The notes under the pieces: generated by a model
Database searches by the model: none
Told to the model about the DNA's origin: nothing
Seen by the model: only the letters and a program-made list of their open reading frames with translations
Shown here: piece by piece, positions 41,756 to 48,516 of the stretch
Position numbering within the stretch: the stretch's first letter is position 1
Layout of the letters: the number at the start of each line of letters is the position of its first letter
Translations under genes and position numbers: made by a program
Assembly: GCF_016862955.1 (NCBI RefSeq)
Contig: NZ_BONY01000070.1
Coordinates: 1 to 48,579 of the forward strand
Direction: 5' to 3'
Source of the DNA: Rhizocola hellebori
GTDB lineage: Bacteria; Actinomycetota; Actinomycetes; Mycobacteriales; Micromonosporaceae
Length of the DNA: 48,579 bases

Positions 41756-41761
41756 ACGCTA
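41756..41761 (-). promoter_or_regulatory. -10 box TAGCGT of leaderless MDR gene
   Basis: On the minus strand TAGCGT is followed by seven bases and the ATG at 41748. The hexamer and spacing are identical to those upstream of dimethylargininase. Confidence 0.5.
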
Positions 41762-41778
41762 ACATTTACCGCTCACGT

Positions 41779-41806
41779 GCAACCCCTCGGCGGCCTGTGA
41801 CGTATA
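41779..41806 (+). promoter_or_regulatory. Candidate ECF-type autoregulatory promoter
   Basis: GCAACC (41779-41784) and CGTATA (41801-41806) are 16 bp apart, the layout of ECF promoters with AAC in the -35 and CGT in the -10. The predicted start lies about 17 nt before the sigma gene ATG, leaving room for its AAGGAGG site. Confidence 0.5.
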
Positions 41807-41829
41807 CGGCGCGAAGGAAGGAGGAGTGC

Positions 41830-42315
41830 ATGACCTGGGAGTCGGACTATTCCGATTACTTCGCCGTCCGAGCCGCCTCACTGCGCCGCCTGGCCTACGG
41901 GCTCTGCGGCGACTGGCACCTGGCCGAAGACCTCACCCAGCACGCGTTCCTGCAGCTCTACCGGCATTGGAAGCGAATCGAACCGGCCACGCTCGACGCG
42001 TACTCGCGCCGCATCGTGGTCAACGCGTTCCTCTCCGATCGCCGGCTGCGCCGCCGGGAGCACGTGGTGTCCCAGCCACCTGACCGGGCCACACCCGAGC
42101 CCGCAACAGGCCCCGAGCTGGACATCCGAGCCGCATTGACCCAGTTGCCACCCCGGCAGCGGGCCTTGATCGTGTTGCGTCATCTGGAGGACATCTCGGT
42201 CGCCGAAGCCGCCGCGCTGCTCGGCATCACCGAAGGAACCGTGAAGAGCCAGACCGCCCGCGGTCTCGACAAGCTCCGAGCCGCCCTGGCCGTACCCGTA
42301 ATGCGGGGAGAGTAG
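41830..42315 (+). CDS. SigE-family ECF sigma factor
   Basis: This 161-residue sigma factor has only regions 2 and 4. Region 2 (about 5-75) shows LRRLAYGLCGDWHLAEDLTQHAFLQLY, and region 4 (about 100-155) shows LDIRAALTQLPPRQRALIVLRHLEDISVAEAAALLGITEGTVKSQTARGLDKL. The short spacer and WESDYSDYFAVRA start match the streptomycete SigE-like ECF subfamily. ATG 41830 is fixed by AAGGAGG (41817-41823). The next gene starts two bases after the stop and encodes a one-helix membrane protein, the usual partner position for an anti-sigma factor. An ECF-like promoter upstream suggests autoregulation. Confidence 0.92.
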   Translation: MTWESDYSDYFAVRAASLRRLAYGLCGDWHLAEDLTQHAFLQLYRHWKRIEPATLDAYSRRIVVNAFLSDRRLRRREHVVSQPPDRATPEPATGPELDIRAALTQLPPRQRALIVLRHLEDISVAEAAALLGITEGTVKSQTARGLDKLRAALAVPVMRGE

Positions 42316-42317
42316 AA

Positions 42318-43259
42318 ATGGAAGAGATTCAGATTCGTGATGCCCTGCGCCACCACGTGATCGACAACGAACCTCCGCTGGGCTTGAGCGCCGCAGCCCT
42401 GCTCAGCAAGGGCCGCCGCCGGCATCGGTGGCGGATGGGCCTGACCTCGGGCGGCACAGTCACCGCGATCGGCCTGGTGGCCTCGATCGCCCTGGTGCCG
42501 TTGGGAGGCAGTCCATCGCTGGAGTCGGGATGCAGCGTGCCGGTGATACACGGCTACGTCGCCCAGCCGTCGACCGCGCCGGACAATCCGAGCCCGTGGC
42601 CTACGCCTGACCCGAGCGGGGAAGCAACCCCCAATCCCACCAACGCGCCGAGCACCCACCCCACCAACATGCCGACCGCTTACCCGACCTACCTTCCGTC
42701 GCCCGCTCCAACCATCGAACCGTCGCCCTATCCGACCGACTCGGTAGTGATCTTTCCCGACCCGGGCTGGTTGACGATGGCGCCCACCTATCCTCCAGAC
42801 AAGCCGCGCATGCGGGAGATGGAGTGCTACCTCAAACGCGAGCTACAGCGGATGGCGCCGGGAGCGAAATTCGCACAGTTCCACGACAACGATCCACAGT
42901 ACGGCAACGGCGACAGCGAGCCACTGGCCGTCTACTCGGTCTTGGACTATCGCTGGCGGGGCAGGGATGGAGATCGCATCTATGCCGCCTCGGCCGTCAT
43001 CGTCCACCCGGGCCAGTCAATCCAATTCGATATCAGCGTGAGCAAGCCATGGGAGCCGCCCACCGGGCCCGAATCCGGTTGGAGCTTTGAGAAACGTGGC
43101 GATGTGGTCGTGCGTCATTTCCGGACGCGGGAAGGCATGCTGATGACAGAGGTATACGGCCCGCACAGCACCATCTTTGCCTTCGCCACCGGTACATTGC
43201 TCAGCCCGGAGCAGCTGATCGAGCTGTCCAGCGCCACCGAGATGGACATGTTCAGGTGA
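42318..43259 (+). CDS. Putative membrane anti-sigma/regulatory partner of SigE-family factor
   Basis: The protein has 313 residues. A short cytosolic part (1-40, ending in the basic RRRHRWRM) precedes one transmembrane helix (about 41-62). A striking Pro/Thr/Ser/Asn-rich stalk follows (about 78-155, with repeated PTP, NPT, YPT units), then a folded C-terminal domain (160-313) with QFDISVSKPWE and VVVRHFRTREGMLMTEVYGPHSTIFAFATGTLLSPEQLIELSS. No named family was recognised. Its position two bases after the sigma gene and its topology suggest an anti-sigma factor or sensor. The N-terminus is too short for a zinc anti-sigma domain and has no HxxxCxxC motif. Overlaps the next gene's end by eight bases. 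Confidence 0.75.
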   Translation: MEEIQIRDALRHHVIDNEPPLGLSAAALLSKGRRRHRWRMGLTSGGTVTAIGLVASIALVPLGGSPSLESGCSVPVIHGYVAQPSTAPDNPSPWPTPDPSGEATPNPTNAPSTHPTNMPTAYPTYLPSPAPTIEPSPYPTDSVVIFPDPGWLTMAPTYPPDKPRMREMECYLKRELQRMAPGAKFAQFHDNDPQYGNGDSEPLAVYSVLDYRWRGRDGDRIYAASAVIVHPGQSIQFDISVSKPWEPPTGPESGWSFEKRGDVVVRHFRTREGMLMTEVYGPHSTIFAFATGTLLSPEQLIELSSATEMDMFR

Positions 43260-44037
43260 CCCGTGCCCCGGTGGTCTGCAGGATGAGCGCGGCCACCAGG
43301 TCTGGATCGTCGCTCATCGGCACGTGACCGCAGCCGGGCAATGGCACGTGCCGGGCCTGCGGCAAGAGCTCGCGAGCTCGCTCCGCCTGGTTGGGACGCA
43401 GGATCCGATCCTGCGTCCCCCAGGCGACAGTCACCGGAACCGTTGGCGCACCGGCGAAACGATAGTCCAAAGCAGACTTGGCGACCTGCCGGAAACCCTT
43501 GCCCCGCCTCATCGCGAGCGCATCCTGGTAGGCGCGATCGGCGGACAGCCGCCCCGGGTGGACCACTATCCCGGAGAAAGACATGGCTCGGATCGCCGGG
43601 AACCGCAGACCCACCTTCATCACCGGCCCGGGCAGGAACGTGTTGAGCCGCATCGTGCTCAGCATCCGCAGGGCGCGACGCCGCTCCGCCTCGGTGTAGA
43701 AACCGGCCGGGGAAAGCGCGGTGGCCGAGGAGACGAGGCCACCGGCGGCGAGCTCAAGGGCGATCGCACCACCGAGGCTGTTCCCCGCCACGTGCGGCCT
43801 TTCCAGCCCTTCCGAAGCGAAGTGTTCGCCTATCCGGGCCACCGTCTCGGCCATCCCGTGCGGCATGCCCCCGTCGGGCACCGGCGAGCGGCCGAATCCG
43901 GGCAGGTCGATGGCGATGACCTCGTGGTGGCGGGCCAGCTCGTCGAGTACAGGCTCCCAGGCTTGCCAGCGGTGGCCGATGCCGTGGATGAGAACCAGCG
44001 GCGGCCCGCTTCCCCTCTTCTCACTGTTGACCAACAC
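43252..44037 (-). CDS. Alpha/beta-fold hydrolase (esterase/lactonase candidate)
   Basis: The protein has 261 residues. It has the oxyanion HGIGHRWQAW, nucleophile Ser in GNSLGG, acid Asp in WGTQDRILRP and catalytic His in GCGHVPMSDDP. There is no signal peptide or cap insertion beyond the usual helices (about 120-185). GTG 44037 is chosen so that it overlaps the upstream SDR gene by 17 bp, consistent with the tight packing of this operon. In a Baeyer-Villiger module, such a hydrolase would open the ester or lactone formed by the monooxygenase (inference). Last gene of the minus-strand operon. Confidence 0.85.
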   Translation of the reverse strand: MLVNSEKRGSGPPLVLIHGIGHRWQAWEPVLDELARHHEVIAIDLPGFGRSPVPDGGMPHGMAETVARIGEHFASEGLERPHVAGNSLGGAIALELAAGGLVSSATALSPAGFYTEAERRRALRMLSTMRLNTFLPGPVMKVGLRFPAIRAMSFSGIVVHPGRLSADRAYQDALAMRRGKGFRQVAKSALDYRFAGAPTVPVTVAWGTQDRILRPNQAERARELLPQARHVPLPGCGHVPMSDDPDLVAALILQTTGARVT

Positions 44038-44893
44038 TGTGACTCCCGAAGGGCCGGCCGAGGTCGCGGGCCTCTTGCTCCATCGCGGTGACCATCTCGC
44101 CACCGCCCGAACCGCGTTTGATGATGCCGTCGACGAATCCGCTGAGCATTACCGTGCGCAGGGCCTGAACCAGCCCGATCGAACCCGGGATGTAAACGCG
44201 CCGCTTGCGTTTCTCCATGCCGCGCAAAAGTGCCTGCGCGCATTGTTCCGCGGTCAGCTCCGTCGACATCGGCCACGGCATCTTCTTGCGCGCGTGGCGA
44301 TAGCTGGGCAGGTCCTCCCGGAAGTCCCGGACCAGATCGGTGTCGACCCAGATGGGATGGGCCGTGCCCACCCGCACACCCAGATGCGCCACCTCGAGGC
44401 GCAGCACGTTGCCGAACTGCTCCACACCGGCCTTGGAGGCGCAATAGGCGGCCATGCCGGGCATCGCGGTGAACGCCGCCACCGAGGAGACGAGAAGGGC
44501 GTAGCCCTTCGACTCGATCAGATGCGGCAAGGCCGCGCTCACGGTGCGGATAACCCCATTCAAATTCACGTTTATGGTACGCACCAAGGCCTCGACCGGC
44601 CCAGTGTTGACCGTTCCGATGTTGGCCACACCGGCATTCGCGAGAACGACGTCTATCCGGCCGTGCGCCTCGACGGCGGAGGACACCGCGAGATCCAGGC
44701 CGGCCTGATCGGTGACATCGCAGTGTGCCCAATGACAGCCCAGCTCCCCGGCGAGCTTCTTGAGCCGCTCGGGTTCCAGGCCCACCACGGAAACCTTGGC
44801 CCCCTTGGCCACCGCCTGCCGCGCGACCTGCTCCCCGATTCCGCGTGCCGCACCGGTGATGAGGACGACCTTGTTACTGATTGATGAGTTCAC
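44021..44893 (-). CDS. Short-chain dehydrogenase/reductase
   Basis: This 290-residue classical SDR has TGAARGIG (13-20), DVTD, LANAGVANIG, the Ser in VSSVAAF and the active-site YCASK. The C-terminal tail of about 60 residues (MEKRKRRVYIPGSIGLVQALRTVML) is longer than in FabG and resembles SadH-like enzymes that accompany flavin monooxygenases in mycobacteria. GTG 44893 has GGAG seven bases upstream and overlaps the monooxygenase gene by 20 bp; ATG 44920 is an alternative. Likely oxidises an alcohol to the ketone used by the adjacent monooxygenase, or reduces a product (inference). Confidence 0.88.
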   Translation of the reverse strand: MNSSISNKVVLITGAARGIGEQVARQAVAKGAKVSVVGLEPERLKKLAGELGCHWAHCDVTDQAGLDLAVSSAVEAHGRIDVVLANAGVANIGTVNTGPVEALVRTINVNLNGVIRTVSAALPHLIESKGYALLVSSVAAFTAMPGMAAYCASKAGVEQFGNVLRLEVAHLGVRVGTAHPIWVDTDLVRDFREDLPSYRHARKKMPWPMSTELTAEQCAQALLRGMEKRKRRVYIPGSIGLVQALRTVMLSGFVDGIIKRGSGGGEMVTAMEQEARDLGRPFGSHSVGQQ

Positions 44894-46349
44894 GATGTGC
44901 TCCGACGCTCTGGTAATCATGGGGGCGGAAGCGCCTCAGGCGCAGGCGGAAGGTGGTGGCGAAACCGGGCCACAGCGTGGAGTTGCGGCCGGTCGAGTCG
45001 AGGTACCAGCTGTTACACCCGCCGGTGGCCCAAACCGTGCCGGCCATCTTGCGGTCGACCTCGGCGCTGTCGCGCTGCTGCGCCTGCGGCGTGGGCTCGA
45101 TCGCGGTGACCCCGGTGCGGCGCATGTATTCCAGCGCTTTGAGGACCTGGCGGAGCTGGCTTTCCATCATGAGCACCACCGAGGTATGACCCAGGCCGGT
45201 GTTCGGGCCGAGCAGGAAGAACAGGTTGGGGAAACCGGCGACCGTGGTGCCGAGATAGGCGCGCATGGTCGGGGTCCACGCTTGGGCAAGGGTTTGCCCT
45301 TCCCTGCCCCGGACGTGGTGCATCACCGGCATGTCGGTCACGCGGAACCCGGTACCCAAAATGATGGTGTCTGCGGGGTGTTCCACACCATCGGCGGTGA
45401 CCACACCGTTGGGCGTGACGCGCACGATGCCGGAGGTGATGACGTCTACGTTGTCTTTGGTCAGCGAGGGCAGATAGTCGTTGGAAAGCAGCACCCGCTT
45501 GCAGCCCATCACGTAGCTTGGCGTCAGCTTGGCCCGCAGCACTGGGTCCTTGACCTGGCTGCGCAGGTGAAGCTCGGCGATCCGCTGACCCATCCGGTTG
45601 ATGCGCGGGTGGAAGAAGCCGATGCCCTGCCCCTCGCGGGCCCAATAGAGGAGGCTTCGCATCAGCCGCTGCGCGCCCGGCACATATCGATAGATCGCGT
45701 GCTCGGCCTTGCTGACGCGACGCGACCGGCGCGGCATGACCCAGGGCGGCGTGCGCTGGAAGAGCCGCAGCTTTCCCACCACCGGCTGGATCTGCGGCAC
45801 GAATTGGATCGCCGAGGCGCCCGTCCCGATGACGGCCACCTGACGCCCGCTTAGGTCATGGTCGTGCCGCCAGCGCGCGGAGTGGAAAACGGTGCCGGTG
45901 AAGGATTCCAGGCCCGGGATGTCCGGCGTCGCCGGCTCGCTGAGCGGGCCGGTGGCGAGGATGACCACGCGGGCCCGATAGACGCCCTGCGAGGTAGTGA
46001 TCACCCACCGCTGCGCGGCCTCCTCCCAGCTCATCTCCTCGATAAGGTGACCCAGCCGCAGGTGTGGCCGCACCTTGTATCGGTCGACGCAACGCAGCAG
46101 GTAGTCCCAGATCTCCCGCTGACCGGAGAAGGTGTCCGTCCACTTGGGATTGAGCGCGAACGAATACGAATACAAATGTGACGGCACATCGCAGGCGCAG
46201 CCCGGGTAGGTGTTGTCCCGCCAGGTGCCGCCGATCTCCTCAGCCTTGTCGAAGACCACGAAGTCGGTAAGCCCCTTCTGGCGCATGCGGATCGCGGCGC
46301 CGAGCCCGCCGAACCCCGCTCCGATCACAGCCACATCGGTATCTGTCAC
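44874..46349 (-). CDS. Flavin-containing monooxygenase, Baeyer-Villiger type
   Basis: This 491-residue enzyme has an FAD Rossmann motif GAGFGG (10-15). The BVMO-specific motif GGTWRDNTYPGCACD (40-54) fits [A/G]GxWxxxx[F/Y]P[G/M]xxxD. A fingerprint FTGTVFHSARW (150-160) matches FxGxxxHxxxW, though followed by Arg rather than Pro/Asp. A second, NADPH-binding, Rossmann motif is GTGASA (175-180). The family inserts oxygen next to a ketone using O2 and NADPH. GTG 46349 overlaps the DUF4873 stop (GTGA). It is related to the mycobacterial MymA/EthA group. Substrate unknown; the neighbours suggest a long-chain or cyclic ketone. Confidence 0.92.
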   Translation of the reverse strand: MTDTDVAVIGAGFGGLGAAIRMRQKGLTDFVVFDKAEEIGGTWRDNTYPGCACDVPSHLYSYSFALNPKWTDTFSGQREIWDYLLRCVDRYKVRPHLRLGHLIEEMSWEEAAQRWVITTSQGVYRARVVILATGPLSEPATPDIPGLESFTGTVFHSARWRHDHDLSGRQVAVIGTGASAIQFVPQIQPVVGKLRLFQRTPPWVMPRRSRRVSKAEHAIYRYVPGAQRLMRSLLYWAREGQGIGFFHPRINRMGQRIAELHLRSQVKDPVLRAKLTPSYVMGCKRVLLSNDYLPSLTKDNVDVITSGIVRVTPNGVVTADGVEHPADTIILGTGFRVTDMPVMHHVRGREGQTLAQAWTPTMRAYLGTTVAGFPNLFFLLGPNTGLGHTSVVLMMESQLRQVLKALEYMRRTGVTAIEPTPQAQQRDSAEVDRKMAGTVWATGGCNSWYLDSTGRNSTLWPGFATTFRLRLRRFRPHDYQSVGAHRELINQ

Positions 46350-46573
46350 GGTCTCGTCCCTCTCACCAGCACGCCTCCCCAAGGATCGACCTCAGTCAAC
46401 CTGACCGCAACCCCGTCGAGCCTTGCCTGCCTTGCCCCCGACCGCACGAGCGCCGCGATCCGCTCATCTGGCTCGATCCGGCCGTCCCAGTGGTAGCGCC
46501 CGTCCACCGGCTCGACCCGCCCCAGCATCCGCGCCTGCACCTCAAACGTGCCGTGCTCGGTCTCAAGTCGCAT
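46346..46573 (-). CDS. DUF4873 small protein
   Basis: The 75-residue sequence contains VEPVDGRYHWDGRIEP (20-35) and VDPWGGVLVRGT (62-73), the hallmarks of DUF4873. That domain is often fused to the C-terminus of actinobacterial flavin monooxygenases; here it is a separate protein directly before one. It overlaps the TetR stop by 11 bp and the monooxygenase start by four, so it is translationally linked to both. Predicted beta-rich, soluble, no catalytic residues evident; probably an accessory subunit (inference). Confidence 0.85.
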   Translation of the reverse strand: MRLETEHGTFEVQARMLGRVEPVDGRYHWDGRIEPDERIAALVRSGARQARLDGVAVRLTEVDPWGGVLVRGTRP

Positions 46574-47207
46574 GGCTGGCCAGCCCGCCCGGGATGTCCG
46601 CGGCCGCCCTGACCCCGGCGATCCCGTGCCACAGCAGCGTTGTCAGATAGTCGGTCAGCGCCTCGCGGCGCATCGGCCGGTCGCGCTTCATCCACCAGTC
46701 GCCGGTGGCCTGGACCAGCCCGACTATTCCGACCGCCCACGGCTCGGCAGGCCCGGCGTCCAGGCCCAGGGCCCGCAGCCGGTCGCCGATCACCCGGGAC
46801 AGCCCGCTCTCGACCGTTTGCGAGGCGCTGTTCACCAGGTGATGCACGCCGGGAACCTGTTGCTGCATGAGGAATCTGTACAGCTCCGCCTGCCCCTCGA
46901 TCGCCCCCAGATAGGAGTCGATGGTGGCCGCTATCAGCTCGCGCTCCTCGCGCACCTGATCGATCGCGGGGATGACGATCGCGACGACCTGGTGGGCAAG
47001 GTGCTCGCCCACGGCCAGCCACAGCTGGGTCTTGTCAGCGAAATACCTGTACAGCACGGGTTTGCTGATCCCGGCCACCTTGGCCACCTGATCCATATCG
47101 ACGGCCGGTCCGTATTGGACCGCGGCCTCGATCGCCGCCTGGATCAGCTCGATCCGGCGCTGCTCCCGATGCTCAGCCCAACGGGCTTTCCTGGCATTGA
47201 CTTGCAC
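46563..47207 (-). CDS. TetR-family transcriptional repressor
   Basis: The protein has 214 residues. Its N-terminal helix-turn-helix spans about 14-62 (RIELIQAAIEAAVQYGPAVDMDQVAKVAGISKPVLYRYFADK), followed by an all-helical ligand domain. The GTG start at 47207 is supported by a minus-strand promoter: TTGACG (47243-47238), 17-bp spacer, TACGAA (47220-47215), then seven bases to GTG, implying a leaderless message. Starting at ATG 47243 would place the promoter inside the gene. The palindrome GTTAC-N5-GTAAC overlaps the -10 box, so autorepression is likely. It leads the operon DUF4873-FMO-SDR-hydrolase and faces the diiron oxygenase gene. Confidence 0.9.
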   Translation of the reverse strand: MQVNARKARWAEHREQRRIELIQAAIEAAVQYGPAVDMDQVAKVAGISKPVLYRYFADKTQLWLAVGEHLAHQVVAIVIPAIDQVREERELIAATIDSYLGAIEGQAELYRFLMQQQVPGVHHLVNSASQTVESGLSRVIGDRLRALGLDAGPAEPWAVGIVGLVQATGDWWMKRDRPMRREALTDYLTTLLWHGIAGVRAAADIPGGLASHAT

Positions 47208-47248
47208 GTTACTTTTCGTAACAGTTAACGGAGGTAACGTCAAGGAGG
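47197..47248. promoter_or_regulatory. Divergent promoter with TetR operator and ribosome site
   Basis: GTTAC (47208-47212) and GTAAC (47218-47222) are perfect arms around TTTTC. A second pair, GTTA (47224-47227) and TAAC (47235-47238), follows. They cover the minus-strand -10 TACGAA and lie between a plus-strand TTGACT (47197-47202) and the AGGAGG (47243-47248) serving the ATG at 47253. One repressor could therefore control both directions. Confidence 0.7.
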
Positions 47249-47252
47249 AGTT

Positions 47253-48131
47253 ATGTCAACTCGTGAGGCGACCGCCTCCCGCCTGCTGGACCTCTCCCTG
47301 CAGCGCCAATACGAACCGCAGGTGGACATCGACTGGGAGGCGCCGCTGGATCCCGACCGGTTCTGGATCCCGCCGACCCGCAGCAGCCTCTACGGCACGT
47401 CGCTTTGGGACGGCCTCACCCACCGCCAGCGCGTCGAACTCACCAAACACGAGGTGGCTAGCGCGGCATCGGCCGGGCTTTGGTTCGAGACCATCCTCAT
47501 GCAGATGCTCATCCGCTTCTACTACGACGCCGACCCGACCAGCCAGCACGCCCAATACGCGCTCACCGAAGTGGCCGACGAGTGCCGCCACTCGATCATG
47601 TTCGGCCGTCTCATCTCGACCGCCGGCTGTCCCGTCTACCCGCCCAGCCGCGCCGACCACTTCCTCGGCCGGTTCCTCAAAACCACCGCTCGCGGCCCGC
47701 ACATGTATGCGGCCATCCTCATCGCCGAGGAGATCCTCGATTCATTCCAACGCGAAATCATGGCCGACGAAACGCTACAACCCTTGATACGCATGGTTTC
47801 CCGGATCCACGTCATCGAGGAGGCCCGGCACATCCGCTTCGCCCGCGAGGAGCTGGACCGCCAGGTAGCCTCGGCCAACCCGATCGCCCTGGCCTACTCC
47901 CGCCTCGTCATCGCCCGCGCCGCCTACGCCGTGGCCACCCGCCTCGTGCACCCTTCCGTCTACCGCGCCGTCGGCATAGACCCCAACCTCGGCCGCAGCG
48001 CCGCTCGCGCCAACCCCCACTTCCAAGCCACCCTGCGCTGGTCCGCCACCCGCGTCACCGCCACCCTCACCGACCTAGGCCTAATCGCCGGCCCCGCCCG
48101 CCTCCTCTGGACCCGCGCCCACCTCCTCTAG
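47253..48131 (+). CDS. AurF-like diiron oxygenase
   Basis: The protein has 292 residues and a helical ferritin-like fold with candidate iron ligands Glu79, Glu110, His113, Glu159, His186, Glu190 and His193. The spacings E110-H113, E159-H186 and H186-E190-H193 are the same as those I recall for p-aminobenzoate N-oxygenase AurF (E136-H139, E196-H223, H223-E227-H230). Motifs are EVADECRHSIMFGR and HVIEEARHIRFAREE. AurF oxidises arylamines to nitro compounds; other relatives may oxidise carbon, so the substrate here is open. AGGAGG precedes the ATG by four bases. It is divergent from, and likely co-regulated with, the TetR/BVMO operon. A gene-free, repeat-rich stretch follows. Confidence 0.85.
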   Translation: MSTREATASRLLDLSLQRQYEPQVDIDWEAPLDPDRFWIPPTRSSLYGTSLWDGLTHRQRVELTKHEVASAASAGLWFETILMQMLIRFYYDADPTSQHAQYALTEVADECRHSIMFGRLISTAGCPVYPPSRADHFLGRFLKTTARGPHMYAAILIAEEILDSFQREIMADETLQPLIRMVSRIHVIEEARHIRFAREELDRQVASANPIALAYSRLVIARAAYAVATRLVHPSVYRAVGIDPNLGRSAARANPHFQATLRWSATRVTATLTDLGLIAGPARLLWTRAHLL

Positions 48132-48153
48132 CCGCCCTTGCCGCGCAACATCT

Positions 48154-48236
48154 TTCCTTTACGCCGCTGCGTCGTGGTCACGCGCCGCAAGCTCCCGCGC
48201 GGCAACGAAGCTTCATGCGTGGTCACCCCCCGCGGC
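48154..48236 (+). repeat. Dispersed intergenic repeat, copy B
   Basis: It aligns over about 83 bp with 11608-11690, sharing TTCCTTT, CGCCGC, GTCGTGGTC, CGCCGCA, CTCCCG, GCGGCAACG and CACCCCC. It starts 22 bases after the diiron oxygenase stop. Internally GTGGTCAC occurs twice (48174-48181 and 48219-48226). Confidence 0.65.
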
Positions 48237-48360
48237 TCCCCGCCATTGGCAGGCCACCCGGTGAACTCCTGGGCCGAGCCAACATCCCACCGGTGCTCCC
48301 CCACCCTCCCCGTCGCCTCCAGCACCCACCCGCTCCCCCACCTTTCTTCCTCACCTCCCC

Positions 48361-48516
48361 AACGCAGAGCCCCCCGGCAGCGCCCCACCCCCTGCTCCCT
48401 CGCTTGTCCATCTCTGCCTCACCTCCCTAACGCAGAGCCGCCCCCCGGCAGCGCCCCACCCACCCTCCCTCCCATGTCCATCTCTGCCTCACCTCCCTGA
48501 CACAGAGATGGACAAG
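48361..48516 (+). repeat. 68-70 bp tandem repeat ending in an inverted segment
   Basis: Unit 1 (48361-48428) and unit 2 (48429-48498) both begin AACGCAGAGC, contain CGGCAGCGCCCCACCC and end TGTCCATCTCTGCCTCACCTCCCT-like sequence split at the unit border. A third start (48499) diverges: CAGAGATGGACAAG (48503-48516) is the exact reverse complement of 48403-48416. This can form a 12-bp stem with 48475-48486 across a 16-nt loop. Confidence 0.75.

Noticed and set aside
48138-48500. Small open frames in the terminal repeat region
   Set aside because: They encode only Pro/Ser/Arg low-complexity sequence produced by the tandem repeat, and no start has a ribosome site.
48361-48516. CRISPR-like repeats
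   Set aside because: Only two long units with conserved, not variable, intervening sequence and no cas genes; this is an ordinary tandem repeat. The 27271-27357 repeat is inside a coding region.
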